From Trichobilharzia regenti (taxonomy: Eukaryota > Platyhelminthes > Trematoda > Strigeidida > Schistosomatidae): 64,000 nt of DNA. The stretch spans positions 138,337,632 through 138,401,631 of the forward strand of contig OX235270.1 of the NCBI GenBank assembly GCA_944472135.2, in the 5' to 3' direction. A model generated the notes under the pieces. It was not told where the DNA came from, ran no database searches, and worked only from the letters and a program-made list of their open reading frames with translations. The position numbers and the translations under genes are program-made. Shown one piece after another: positions 23,405 to 34,068 of the stretch (within the stretch, counting starts at the first letter, position 1; each line of letters opens with the position of its first letter).

Positions 23405-24625
23405 CCACTGAATTCGGAGATTATTGTGTAAAAATCATGTATTGATAAAACTGCACCTCTACGAATCATCATCGAACATATCATAGAATGACAGTCAACT
23501 TCGTCGTCTTTGAAAAGGTCATCGACGAAGTTGTCCACGAAGTAATTTGGAAACTACTTCAACATCAAGGGGTGCAGTTCCACAAGTCTTTACCAACCTC
23601 ATTCAACAGCTAGCTATATGACGATGCCATGTGATCCACAATGGATAGCTCAGCGAGGCGTTCAAAATACATACAGGAGTAAGACGAAAATACCTATTAT
23701 CATCGATGATATTCCCACTTGTGATGGACTGGATTATGCGTCAGACTGTGAGTATGGAGAGATAAGATAAGAATACGTTGGACCGATGAGAAGACTTTAG
23801 AAGATCTGCATTTCGTGGATGACTTATGCCTTGAGTCACAAAAATTGAAAACTTATAGATGAAAACCAATAGACCCTCAGAAGACGCAGACAGCAAAAAC
23901 AGGACTTCAAGTGATTATAGAAAAGACGGAGGTGATGAAGACGGTCAACCAGCCAACAACAACAAATGCCAACCACAGTCAGTAGAAGAAACTTTAGAAG
24001 TTGCTTCCTTCACTTATCTAGGAAGCATCGTTTCAACCACATGCGGAACGGATGAAGATATCAAAGCCGGAATCAGAAAGTCAAGAGAAACCTTCATCAC
24101 TCTGAAAGCAGTTCAAAGGTATTCTGAACCTAGCACAAAGAACGAAATTTTGATTTCCAACACTAATGTTAAGTCAGTCAGTCCTTCCATATGGTCAGGA
24201 GCTAAGCAAACACCTCACGAAAAGAGTTTCTAGCAGGCTACTGAGGACTTTTATGAATACTTTTCCTTGCCAGCTTCATATCGACGATTAAATAGCTGGC
24301 CAGAATAATCAGCAGCAAGAAACTCTAAAAGCAAACCATTCAAGAACCTACTGATCAGTAAATACGTAGCAGAAGGTGGAAATAGATTGAACACAAACTG
24401 TGGTGGTCGTCGGTTGACAACACGATCCATATCATAGCTCGAGTGAATAAACAATGGAAGACGAAAAGTTAGGCTCTGATCCGAGTGTGATATAAAGGAG
24501 GTCCTATAAGGAAGAAATCAGGGCTTACGGGTGATTGTGCGGCCAGCTAAAGAAAACTGCAAAGAATAGGGCAAAAAAGAAGGCGTGCTGTTGAAGCACT
24601 TTGTTTCACTTGATACCCAATGAAA
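23405..24625 (+). mobile_element. RTE-clade retrotransposon, reverse transcriptase to 3' end
   Basis: Broken frames give FVVFEKVIDEVVHEVIWKLL (palm region before motif B), a catalytic-region relic (KTLEDLHFVDDLCLESQ), then EVASFTYLGSIVSTTCGTDE, KSVSPSIWSGAK and the C-terminal W-rich end. The catalytic F-A-D-D reads F-V-D-D. Many stops and shifts are present. This is one of the longest RTE pieces in the window. Confidence 0.85.
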
Positions 24626-24779
24626 TTATAATAAATAATAACAAACTGAAGCTTCTGTCGTTCACAGAAACTGAAGTCATTAAGCACCCAGGGTAAATGC
24701 TCATTGTTAATCTATATCACGAAGAAAATTTTTCATTTGCAAATTGAACAGTTTCAGGTGGAAATACTTCATAGTTGTC

Positions 24780-24905
24780 TTGGGAGCCGAACAATATTCA
24801 CATCACAGTATATAGTCCGCTTGGTACAAACTAGGATAAAACAGCTGTCCAGTAATCCCAATGGTTCTCTAACTGATGTCAGTTCATGATGAAATTCTCC
24901 AACCA
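24780..24905 (+). repeat. Group C SINE, 3' part
   Basis: The copy is truncated at its 5' end. The body reads ACAAACTAGGATAAAACAGC, TGTCCAGTAATCCCAATGG and TGATGTCAGTTCATGATGAA. The CTGATGA side of the core is missing. Confidence 0.65.
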
Positions 24906-25477
24906 ATGGGACAATAACTGACAATCAAAACATATACACATTTACTAATGACCGATTGGAGTAGCAAAACATCGCTTATGTCAACGAGTTGGGCCAGATG
25001 TCCACATCAAAGTAAGCTAGACACAGAACAGTCATTTTATTTGTTTCAAACTGAGGTATTTTGATTAATGATAATTTCAACCAGTCAGACTCCGACTGAT
25101 TTGATATAATTTAGGTCTTTGACTGGAATTTAATAGGACACATTGGTGACAAGCTCAGCCGTAAACCAACTCCATTGTTGTCCTGTGTTTAGATTACTTA
25201 GATCTGGCTGGTAAGCCCTACTTATTGGCCTGAGTATCACTTACTACTGACAACAATCAGTAGTACTTAAAATATGTGGCTGGAAAATACTTACAGCTAA
25301 ACTACAGAAAAGTGATTGGATGGTACATTTCTTGTCTTTGATGTCATTTCTCCGTGTGAATACGGATATGTTACACTGAACTTTGATGAAACATCTATTC
25401 GGTACACAGCTGATCTCAGCCGTGCTGTATGTTGTCATAGAAATTGTAACCTTTTATATGGAAACAAAGTAACTTAC

Positions 25478-25611
25478 CAGTGGTACGCGTTGCTTCTTAC
25501 TATTATCCATTTTAACACGAAGAATTTTAGGCAATTTATCAATGATTAGTGTATGCCAGTGGTGCAGTTTTACTGGTTCATTGTACTTCAGCTGAATAAT
25601 ATTTTCATTCC
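25478..25611 (-). CDS. Agrin-like gene exon: middle of LamG2
   Basis: This exon has 44 codons plus two bases, phase 1 to phase 0, with acceptor ..gaaatttcag and consensus donor GTAAGT. It encodes ENIIQLKYNEP, then LHHWHTLIIDK, then ILRVKMDN. The Trp-His followed by alternating hydrophobics and a short V-x-M-D strand is the classic W-H signature of LamG domains. It splices in phase 0 to the exon at 17.2 kb, where the IYLGG strand follows, exactly as expected. Confidence 0.82.
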
Positions 25612-26261
25612 CTGAAATTTCGCCACACCAATTCGACATGTTACAGTCAAGTAGCTTTGTGAATCTAAATGAGCAGTTATGAATGGACCTTGATATGGAG
25701 ATTTCGGCGGGATGGCAAACAATAAGCCTAGAAAAAGAGTGGTTAGGAAAGAAAACAGGCGAAATGAAGGAAAGCATTAATGTATATATACATATATATG
25801 TGAAGAACTCAGGCACTGTGCGAGAATGTAACCTCACACTGGTCCGTTTTTTGAGCGGATCACACACTGGTATTTTCAACATTTCAAATGGAACTACACA
25901 ACTTTGAAATTTAGTTTTCACAGTGCAATTATTTTACTTACTTTGTACTGGCTAAATTAAAATTTGTCTAATTTCCAGGACAGACGTAGAGTCATTCACA
26001 TTTCTAGTATTTTAGGATAATTTGATATACAAAGCTACCATTATCAATCCTTCTATTTGGTCTACTACATTCGATTTTAAGACTTTTAATTTGTTTGTGA
26101 TTAGACTTTTGCTAGATTTTATGTTTAAGTAAGGAACTTGGATGGAACTCATAGAATTGTGTCTTAGATCGAAATTTCAAATTCAGTCATCAGATATACA
26201 AACAGAGAAAAGGAACACCAGTGGGATCACCTATATCAGGATTAATAGCTGAAGCCGTTAT

Positions 26262-26446
26262 TTTTTTTATTACAGCTTGATTCCACAATGTATTTTTGGT
26301 ACAGGTATGGAATTTTCAGCGTGTGATATCGGTAGCTCAAATTTTACAGGCCCACCATAGATATCAGGTGTGCGTCGGCAGAGGATCGAACCTTGGACCA
26401 TGTGCATGGTCGGAAAGAGTCCTAATCACTGTGCCACCGACGCGCA
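26262..26446 (-). repeat. tRNA-derived SINE, group B
   Basis: On the minus strand a tRNA-like head (GTGGCACAGTGATTAGGACT, B-box AAGGTTCGATCC) is followed by the group B tail: CACCTGATATCTATGGTGGG, GAAAATTCCATACCTG and GTGGAATCAAGCTGTAAT. It is inserted in the Penelope-like RT region. Confidence 0.8.
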
Positions 26447-26744
26447 GGATAGAATTAATATGCCTACCCACAATTAAACCAACAATCTGGGTGCGTTGCG
26501 TTGTTAATACATCAGTACTAATCAAAAGAAATGATTTGTAATAAACCCACAAATTAATGAATAACACATCTGAAGGCACTAAATTTATGAGAGAAGAAGA
26601 ATCAGACAACAAAATTCCATTCTTAGATGTCTTAATCAAGAGAAATAACACAGGAAATTTAGAAACACAAATATATAGAAAACCAACGCACACACACACA
26701 GATCAAATACTCATTTATAATAACCATAACCCAGTGACTCATAT

Positions 26745-26935
26745 TTTTTTTTTTTATTTACAGCTTGATTCCACACCGTATTTTTGGTACAGGTATGGAA
26801 TTTTCAGCATGGATATCGGTAGCCCAAATTTTGCAGGCCGACCATAGATATCAGGTGTGCGCCGGCGTGGGCTCGAACCCCGGACCATGTGCATGGTCGG
26901 CGAGAGTCCTAACCACTGTGCCACAGACGCACAGG
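26745..26935 (-). repeat. tRNA-derived SINE, group B
   Basis: The head GTGGCACAGTGGTTAGGACT with T-arm CCGGGGTTCGAGCCC and the same tail as the copy at 26262-26446. About 65 bases beyond its head also match the other copy (AGGATAGAATTAATATGCCT and onward), so the pair shares flank as well as SINE. Confidence 0.8.
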
Positions 26936-27109
26936 ATAGAATTAATATGCCTACCCACAATTAAACCAACGATCTGGGTGTGTTGTGTTGTTAATACATC
27001 ACAAAAGAATCTGTGTGCAGACATTCTTTATAAGAGTCCAGACACACCGTATCACTCCGATGTTGAAGAGAATTAAAGCTAAATAACTACTAACTGTCTT
27101 CAAGAAGAG

Positions 27110-27250
27110 TGCGTAGGTGACACAGTGGTCGAATGCTCTCCAACCACGTAGGTGATTCAGGGTTCGACCCCTGGCCACCGACGCCCTTCCTTACCTCGTT
27201 AAGCCAGGGATAAGACTCGTGAACAGGGAAGGGGCTTGCAACTCCATCCC
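27110..27250 (+). repeat. tRNA-derived SINE, group A (truncated)
   Basis: The head TAGGTGACACAGTGGTCGAA, T-arm CAGGGTTCGACCCCTGG, then CCGACGCCCTTCCTTACCTC and GTTAAGCCAGGGATAAGACT of the group A body. It stops at the next SINE head at 27254. Confidence 0.75.
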
Positions 27251-27253
27251 CTG

Positions 27254-27437
27254 TGCGTCGGTGGCACAGTGGTTATGACTCTTGCCGATCATGCACATGG
27301 TCCAAGGTTCGATCCTCTGCCGACGCACACCTGATATCTATGGTGGGCCTGTAAAATTTGAGCTACCGATATCATATGCTGCAAATTCCATACCTGTACC
27401 AAAAATACGGTGTGGAATCAAGCTGTAATCAAAAATA
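27254..27437 (+). repeat. tRNA-derived SINE, group B
   Basis: GTGCGTCGGTGGCACAGTGG to CTGCCGACGCACACCTGATA, then the group B tail ending GTGTGGAATCAAGCTGTAAT and A-rich sequence. It lies in tandem behind a group A copy within the Penelope-like element. Confidence 0.8.
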
Positions 27438-28344
27438 AAAAAATAATACCCCTGATACCAAAACTTCAAAGCTCTAGCTAGAAGCTCTGTGTTTCACTAG
27501 AAACGTAAAGGATTAAAAAACGTCTTCAAGAAGAATGAATATCCATAAAGTTTCATCAAAAAGCGTTTAAACTCAAATCGATATATCGTCCTAAATGACC
27601 ACAAGAAAATCCACTCTACCTTATACGAAGAATATCTCTGAGATAATGTCTGGAATATTAAGACCATTTGAAGTAAACATAGCAAACAAGCCATCCACTT
27701 CACTCCGTATTGTGCTAACCAAAGGACCCAACAGAAAAAGAACACAAGATCGATACCATTTACAAAATAAATTGATTGAAGTCACATGAACATTACATTG
27801 GTCAAAGTTGACGTCCGTTTCGAATCAGAATCTAAGAACATAAATTAGCTGTTAAAGTGAACGATATATATTCTTCCATATCGATGCATGTTGACAATCA
27901 CGGAAACCAATTTGAGTTGGAGAATATAGAACGTTTAAATAGAGGAGACACTAAAAACGCCAGGTGACTTCTGGAATCCTGGTACTCAGATAAATCAGCA
28001 ATTAACAAATGCATTACTTTAGACAAAATTTACCAAATAATAGAAAAAATAAATCACATGAGGTTTAAGTTAACAACCAATCACGACAATGAGTTGTCAG
28101 CAGATATAATTATATCGTCATCATTCATGGCGAATCTAAAGAAGTTCACTTAATGTTAAAGCCTGCGCTGAAGATGCTGTCTAGAAGAACAGATAAACCT
28201 TCACAGGTAAATCAACATGTTCAGACAAAACATTCATATATAAAGGGCGTTATGTTCTCGGTCGCAATTGCGATATATTTAAACTGTTGGTCCAAAACGT
28301 AACACATCGGTGCCAAGTGGCACATGTACGCCTGGACCTGATAT

Positions 28345-30250
28345 TTCAGATATGTCTGGAAGTCGGCTCACAACAATAACAGCACTTAGGTCGGTTCGCT
28401 CTTTTATGCATTTAATCACATATATCTTATGAATTAGTCCTTATGACTATACTTGAAATCTGATAGATGCTGCTATTTCAACACAGTCATTATCCTAGAT
28501 TAATCAACTACTAAAGACGACACCCTTCTGTTGCGTCGTCTCAGCTTGAAACCAGTTGGTGTGATGAAGTCATAATCACATAAAGCACTTATCCTTAGAC
28601 TTTTATACCTCGTAGAACTTGGAATGACTCCCAGTGGATGGAATTTATTAACCTATAGCCATTTACAGTATAAAACAACTATCATCGAATGTTATGACTG
28701 ATCTGTAATCACCCTTGAAGTTGAGTAACCTTAGAAATCATAAAAGCTCCTTAAATATTGATCTTGAAGTTAACCACTGAACTGGCTAATATTTGAGAAC
28801 TGGTTACAAAGTGGGAAAGAGTTTCAAAGTATGAATAAACAGTTATTCATTCCCACTTGAATTTTGTCAGTGGTAAGCTGTGTTTAGATTGTTTTGTATT
28901 TGGCTGGCTGTGAAATACGCCATGTAATATTTAAGTAGTAGTCTTTTAGCCCTAACAAACTTTTTACACGATAGATTTCTTCCGCCAGCAATCTCACTTT
29001 GTCTGCATGGCATTTTTAAAATAGTCTGAAATTAATGTAAGTAAAATTTTTCGTGATGTGATGACATCTGTTTTATATTAGTTTGAGATTTTTTCGATTA
29101 TGTGTACAGCGTCGATCTGACCAGGAGTTGTAACATGGACCTACAGATTGTGAAGCCAGCAAGCTTATCATTCAGCTAATGAATTAGAATCCGGTCACTG
29201 ATGAATTACAGCTTCTGTCTTTTCGCCAAAGAACCTTATCGCTACTTGAATTCTATCTGTCTGATTATGCCTTGGATTCTGATTAGCTGTGCGTGTGTGG
29301 AATGTCTATCATTATCTGATCACTTTTGGATTAAAGTACACTTAAGTAAGTGATTGCAATCCACACCTGACCTATGAAATTCCGTCATCACTAAGGACCG
29401 GACAACGTGTCATGGTTTGTCACCTAGGGAACAATTAATATAGGTTGTTTATTGTTCGCAAAGTGGCCACAAACTTAAGCATTTGAGAGTTTCTTAACTG
29501 TTCAAATCAATTCTATTAGTAATCAGCACCAAAGTAAGAGGAGATCTGACGGTGGACAGTAAAATGCAAGTATGAACAAATTTTATTTGTAAACCATACT
29601 GATATGATAGAGAAGATATGTAGCTCAGGTGGATGATTTTGATGTGGTTGTATTCTTTGAGCTGGATGGTTAATTTGTGAAGCTTTCATTGCCCTACTAC
29701 GCGACATTTTCAGCGCATACTTCAATCTGAAGTGAGCTTTTAGATTTCTCCACGAGTTTGTTATTATTATTATTACTATTAATAGTGGACTAAAGAAAAC
29801 CAGAATCACTGAGCAAATGTTTCGTTTTATGCCGAAACTCTTCAGTACTTCTAATCCGTAGGCGTCAAAACCATTCATTTGAAAATTTGGCATTGAGTGG
29901 CCTAGGCTGTCTGTTCGTGTCTATTAGTATTACACTGATAAAAATTTTGTGGTGAGGTAGAGATGTAGATACTTGTGAATTATTCTGAGGCTGTGAGGTG
30001 TCTATAACATCTGGATCATAATTTTATTAAGGTTGACATAATAATTACGGACACCGTCAATTTTAATAGTATTTAAAATGTTTACATGAACAAGGTGGAA
30101 TCATTTTGATAACTGTTTGAAGCATTGTATGTAAACACTGAATGATGGTGGAAATTAAATCGCATTTTCACTCTGGTAAGTCTGATGAAGTTATCCAGAG
30201 CACTCAGTCGTCCCTTTCATAATACTTAAAATAATTATTTTTTTAGCTGT
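28345..30250. other. Intron sequence, no gene recognised
   Basis: This is where the missing LamG2 exon could lie. The region 30.08-30.18 kb has a minus-strand open stretch after an acceptor-like CAG, but no LamG motif. I could not place an exon. Confidence 0.35.
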
Positions 30251-30254
30251 CAGT

Positions 30255-30415
30255 TTGCAGAGATTCGACTGGTTACAGGTTTGTTCACTGACATCATTTC
30301 TCTGGACTGAAACTCATTGGCATTGCGCATCTACCAGGGTTCGGACCCAAGACCTTCCGGTTACAAGCCAAGCTTGTAAACCATTCAGTGACTAAGACCC
30401 GATCCGACTGTTTAG
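30255..30415 (-). repeat. Group C SINE
   Basis: On the minus strand: CTTAGTCACTGAATGGTTTA, CCGGAAGGTCTTGGGTCCGA, then a degraded body. The head is clear and the hammerhead-like part is lost. Confidence 0.6.
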
Positions 30416-30682
30416 TAGGTAGTGCAACAGCATGCTTTTACCAATCAATATTCTTATTAGTCACTTTGAGCGATTGTATGGTTAACAGCCAATTTAAATG
30501 AATTTATCACTTCACCTACTTTTGTAAAGTCTTTTTACAGTTCAGACTGCCCTATTCTAATGCCAGACTATTTCAGAATATCTGTAAACGAAGTAATACG
30601 AGTCATCTGATAGATCTTTTCTGAGACATCAGAGTGTTATCCTTCAACTCTGTGTTCAAAATTTTATTGATATTTCCGACAG

Positions 30683-31069
30683 AATCTCCGCCAAGTTAGT
30701 GAACTAGATGTCGATCATGCACTTGATTACTCATGTTCCCGTGATGTTATTTCCCTCCAAGATCTTTGGCAGATTAATCTGTCTGCGTCTAAGTGGGATG
30801 ACTATCTAACTGGAAAATTAACCCAGTTGCCGTCGTTTCTAATGACTAAACTGTTAGCCAGCACTTGCTGTGCAACAAGTATCAGAACTTCAAATGTCCA
30901 TAGTCCGCTTGAGAGAAAAATTTCCAAATCGTTTCATGTCTCCAGAAATAATTGCTTACCTGAAGATTTGACTGCCAAGAAAATTAGCTCAATGTGTAAC
31001 TTTTTCCGTTTCATTGCTTGTTTCCCTGTTGGGCCAGCTAGACGAATGAATCCATTGCCTGAGAACTGA
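30683..31069 (+). CDS. Unidentified plus-strand terminal exon nested in agrin-like intron
   Basis: An open frame of 128 codons plus TGA starts right after a plausible acceptor (..gatatttccgacag) and lies antisense inside the intron between the LamG2 exons. The translation has balanced composition unlike the repeats: ELDVDHALDYSCSRDV, LQDLWQINLSASKWDDYL, CFPVGPARRMNPLPEN at the end. AATAAA lies at 31094-31099, 25 bases after the stop. I do not recognise a family. It does not resemble RTE, Penelope or CR1 frames here. A coding-looking frame also occurs just upstream (30.54-30.68 kb) but is broken. It may be the last exon of a nested gene or a decayed retrocopy. Confidence 0.45.
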   Translation, partial: NLRQVSELDVDHALDYSCSRDVISLQDLWQINLSASKWDDYLTGKLTQLPSFLMTKLLASTCCATSIRTSNVHSPLERKISKSFHVSRNNCLPEDLTAKKISSMCNFFRFIACFPVGPARRMNPLPEN

Positions 31070-31093
31070 GGTATAATAGTGACCACTGTAAAA

Positions 31094-31099
31094 AATAAA
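31094..31099 (+). terminator. Candidate polyadenylation signal AATAAA
   Basis: AATAAA lies 25 bases after the stop of the plus-strand open exon ending at 31069. The spacing suits a short 3' UTR. AT-rich DNA contains this hexamer by chance, so it only supports the exon call. Confidence 0.4.
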
Positions 31100-31364
31100 T
31101 CGAAAATGGAATATGTAGTAGAGATTATTTGTCTTTAGTACATTATGGGGAAGTTATCTGAGATGTATTCTTGATGCTGGCATCAGTTTACATCCAAGAT
31201 GATGGTTATAACCTCAAAGAGTTATGGGAAAATACTTCAGCTCACCAAAATATTAATACTTATTTTTAAAGACAAGGTTGAAAGTGGATTTAAAAGAAAA
31301 TAAAGAGATAACTCGTTAGCTTTGCTTTTGTTCTTATTCAGTTTTATTCCTTTGCATACCAAGT

Positions 31365-31590
31365 GAAGCTGAGAGCCTGAAGCTTTGAAGTGACAGTAGC
31401 AATGGTGTTACTTCATTTTAGTGAAGACGAGGGCAGGGACGTGGCAACTGCTAGCCCCACTCCAAACCTTCTATTTTGTGGATTTATCATGGGCTGAGAG
31501 AGGTTAAGGACACCATCAGTAGTCAATGGAACCCCGATCACTTACATGGTTAGCCAGCATTCCACCACTGAACCACCGACACATATCGTT
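31365..31590 (-). repeat. tRNA-derived SINE, group A (degraded)
   Basis: On the minus strand: GTGGTTCAGTGGTGGAATGC, a weak B-box, then GGCTAGCAGTTGCCACG and TCACTTCAAAGCTTCAGGC of the group A body. It is strongly diverged. Confidence 0.5.
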
Positions 31591-31639
31591 GTACTGTGGT
31601 GAGTTCCCAGCAGAACAATTCACAAGTATTTTGAGGTTC

Positions 31640-31770
31640 ATGGATTCATCTGATGCTAAGATAGATTCCATATCGAGCCTATATCACTCAAGGAACTACT
31701 GAAATCCAGACAGCCCTGTACAGCTGTTTCGTCCCACTTCGGGCCTCTTCTGATTAAGCCACGAGGTTTT
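31640..31770 (-). repeat. Hammerhead-like SINE relative
   Basis: The minus strand reads GAAGAGGCCCGAAGTGGGAC, then GAAACAGCTGTACAGGGCTG. GGGACGAAACAGCTGT matches the stem II to stem III part of group C. The upstream half is changed (TCAGAAGA instead of CTGATGA plus spacer). Confidence 0.4.
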
Positions 31771-31928
31771 CCAATTTACTTTACAGTGTGACATCCTCTA
31801 TAGAAGTCTTGAACAGAGAAACGACTGATGCAATTACAGTGGATGCAGACGGATAAAATTGATCAATTATTTGGAAAGCATGAAATGAATAGAAAGAAGT
31901 GGTAGACATAAGCAGCACTTTTAAGTAC

Positions 31929-32137
31929 CTTAGTAATTTTATCAACTTTGAATTCCATTTGAAAAGTAATATTCATCAAAAGCACTTGACAGGACAACTC
32001 ATTAATAGTGAGCAGCATAGCTTGAATAAAAAATGGGGGTAGACAGGCATCTGATTCAATGTAGTACACACTAGAGTCAAAGTACTTTGAAACTGGTGAA
32101 TTACGACTCGGAAATTCATTCTTCACTAATCTTGTGA
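31929..32137 (-). CDS. Agrin-like gene exon (probable): start of LamG2
   Basis: The open frame starts in phase 1 after acceptor ..aaattcag, matching the phase of the 34.5 kb exon, and has 69 codons up to an AAG|GTACTT donor (phase 0). KYFDSSVYYIES near residue 18 resembles the opening strand of a LamG domain. NITFQMEFKVDKITK near the end resembles the next strand. An unusual stretch of about 25 residues lies between them. The next placed exon begins in phase 1, so at least one further exon encoding roughly 35 to 40 residues is missing. The donor is only moderate. This is inferred mainly from matching phase and position. Confidence 0.5.
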
Positions 32138-32739
32138 CTGAATTTCAGTGGATTGATTGACATATTTAAACGTAAAAGAATAATCTTTTGAATAAATTCG
32201 TCATCGCGTTTTACATTTTCATGACCAAAGAACCAAAGAAATATTCTAAATAACAACATCAGTGTCATTTTAAATTACATTGAATCGACAGAGAACAGTT
32301 TAAAAACATCAGTGTGATAATATGCAGTAATATAACAACACTAAACTGATTGAATATCAGATAAATTATGAGAGGTAACGCAGAATTTGTGAATTTATAG
32401 GCTCGATGGCAGGTCAGAATAGCAATAGTGAGTGGATCTGCTTCTTTTTTACACAAGACTCCGGTTGATTTAAGCGAATTGCAATGGTCTCTGCTGTTTG
32501 GAGTGTTCAGTACCTAGATACCTTTACTAATTTATTCGGTAACTTACGGATGACAGAAAAAGACTGTCCCGTTTTAACTTTGTGGCCTGTTAGTGCGAAG
32601 TGATCTAACATAGAACCGTATTATGGTTTTGCGAAAGTGGTTCTTTAACCACTCATGAAATTGCTGATGAGCTGCAGCCCATATTTTCCACACAACTGTT
32701 TGTGATTCCAAGCGGCTAACCACTTCTATCTTTCAATTC

Positions 32740-33030
32740 AACTGTTCCTGTGGATCCAGTTATATTACCTGTTGCTTTAGGCACCTAGTTTTTGCATTCT
32801 GAAACGTCTACCAGTGTGGTTAAATGAAGGTATTGTTAAAACCGTTAACAGTTCTGCATTGCAACATCTTGTACAAACAAGCCACAAAGCCAGCATTCAA
32901 TGGCCTTTCTATATCATCCATCGGGGATCAAATACATTACTAAAGGCCTCTTGATACCGAACACTCCAAACATCAGAGATCATCGGAATTCATTTGGAAC
33001 AACCGGAGTTTCACATGTGTAAGAAACAGA
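32740..33030 (+). mobile_element. Penelope-like element fragment (GIY-YIG end)
   Basis: Traces in shifting frames: FNCSCGSSYI, then a long degraded stretch, and KATKPAFNGLSISSI. The DNA TACCAGTGTGGTTAAAT and TTGAACACTCCAAACA-like parts match 63.66-63.83 kb. It is heavily mutated. Confidence 0.6.
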
Positions 33031-33124
33031 TCCAGCGATATTAGGTTTAGTGTTATATTGATATATATTATCTCTCTCGTTGATGTTCTTGGAATGCAAT
33101 CACCTATCGATACTGTTGTTGTTT

Positions 33125-33346
33125 CCTTCACGTTTCTAGTGGAACATAGGGCTTCATGCTAGTGGATTGGAGTTTCTGTAGTAGTGTTTATTTTACAGGA
33201 TGGGGTTGCTAGCCTCATACCCAACCTTTCTCTTTGCCAGGATTGTTTCTGGCTTAGCGAGGTAAAGGATTGCGTCGGCCGGGGATCGAACCCCGGACCA
33301 TGTGCATGGTCGGCGAGCGTCCTAACCGGTGTACCACCGACGCACA
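33125..33346 (-). repeat. tRNA-derived SINE, group A (best preserved)
   Basis: On the minus strand GCGTCGGTGGTACACCGGTT opens the head. The T-arm CCGGGGTTCGATCCCCGG follows, and CCGACGC closes a full 7-bp acceptor-like stem with GCGTCGG. The body runs to GTTCCACTAGAAACGTGAAG. Internal A and B boxes for RNA polymerase III are present. Confidence 0.8.
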
Positions 33347-33424
33347 TCGATACTATTGATTCAGTGTAATTTAAAACACTATTACTGTTGTTAATAATAA
33401 TACTTTTAGGTATTGGTTTTATAG

Positions 33425-33625
33425 GGATTTAGTTTGATTGGTTGGAGGATTTCATCATGAGCTGATATCAGCTACAGGACCATTGCAAAACCTGGGAGTA
33501 CTAGACAGCCATTTCGTCCTGGTTTGGGACTATTCATCAGTATGCACCCACCGTCAGAGTTCGAACACAAGACCTTCTGGTAACAAGGCGAGATCGTAGA
33601 CTATTAAGCCATCAATACTTGAGAA
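33425..33625 (-). repeat. Group C SINE with intact hammerhead-like core
   Basis: On the minus strand: CATACTGATGAATAGTCCC, AAACCAGGACGAAATGGCTG and TCTAGTACTCCCAGG. CTGATGA, a GUCC/GGAC stem II and GAAA are all present, with three extra bases (ATA) before stem II. It is the left half of an inverted pair with 33700-34005. Confidence 0.75.
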
Positions 33626-33699
33626 TTTATCTGATGCTCACTAGCGACTTGCCCTATTCAGGCGGTTAACCTGGGGTTCTAGTGTGAAGCCATGACCAG

Positions 33700-34005
33700 T
33701 AGGGTACAGTAGGTTGATGGTGAGGCATTAACTCATCGAAGAAGACACTGAGAAGTGGTCGTGCTATGTCACGAATTGGAAGAAGTTGGAATTCATGGGC
33801 TGACCATTGGGGCGGGTCCCAGTGGCTTAATGGTGTACGAGCTCGTTGGACGTGTAACCAGAAGGTCCTGGATTCGTACTCTGTCGGTGGGCGCGCACTG
33901 ATTAAGATTCCAAAACTAGGACGAAATAGCTGTCCAGTACTCCCAGGTTTTCCAATGGTTCTCTAACCAATGGCAACTCATGGTGAAACCCTTGAGCCAA
34001 TAATA
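33700..34005 (+). repeat. Group C SINE (full length with leader)
   Basis: The leader (GTTGATGGTGAGGCATTAAC, AAGTTGGAATTCATGGGCTG) is followed by the head CCAGTGGCTTAATGGTGTAC, then GCACTGATTAAGATTCC, AGGACGAAATAGCTGTCCAG and the tail. The core is slightly damaged (CTGATTA). It is the right half of a head-to-head pair. Confidence 0.75.
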
Positions 34006-34028
34006 ATATTTCTTTTATCATTACTGTC

Positions 34029-34034
<6 letters not shown>

Positions 34035-34065
<31 letters not shown>
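34035..34065. repeat. (AT)n microsatellite
   Basis: About 30 bases of AT dinucleotide lie just 3' of the group C SINE pair. SINE tails often grow into such tracts. Confidence 0.9.

Positions 34066-34068
<3 letters not shown>

Larger units (their letters stand above)
26150..28340 (+). mobile_element. Penelope-like element with nested SINEs
   Basis: Collinear broken pieces of one element are seen. The RT motif RGTPVGSPISGLIAEAVI lies at about 26.2 kb. SDNKIPFLDVLIKRN and YRKPTHTHTDQ lie at 26.56-26.73 kb. LPYTKNISEIMSGILRPFE and TKGPNRKRTQ lie at 27.6-27.8 kb. The GIY-YIG domain end (HGNQFELENIERLNRG, WYSDKSAINKCITLD) lies at 27.85-28.05 kb. Four SINEs interrupt it. Stops and frameshifts show it is dead. 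Confidence 0.8.

Noticed and set aside
29516..29893. Minus-strand frame of 125 codons considered as the missing LamG2 exon
   Set aside because: It has no W-H, D-G-L or other LamG signature, and no suitable splice sites in the needed phases.
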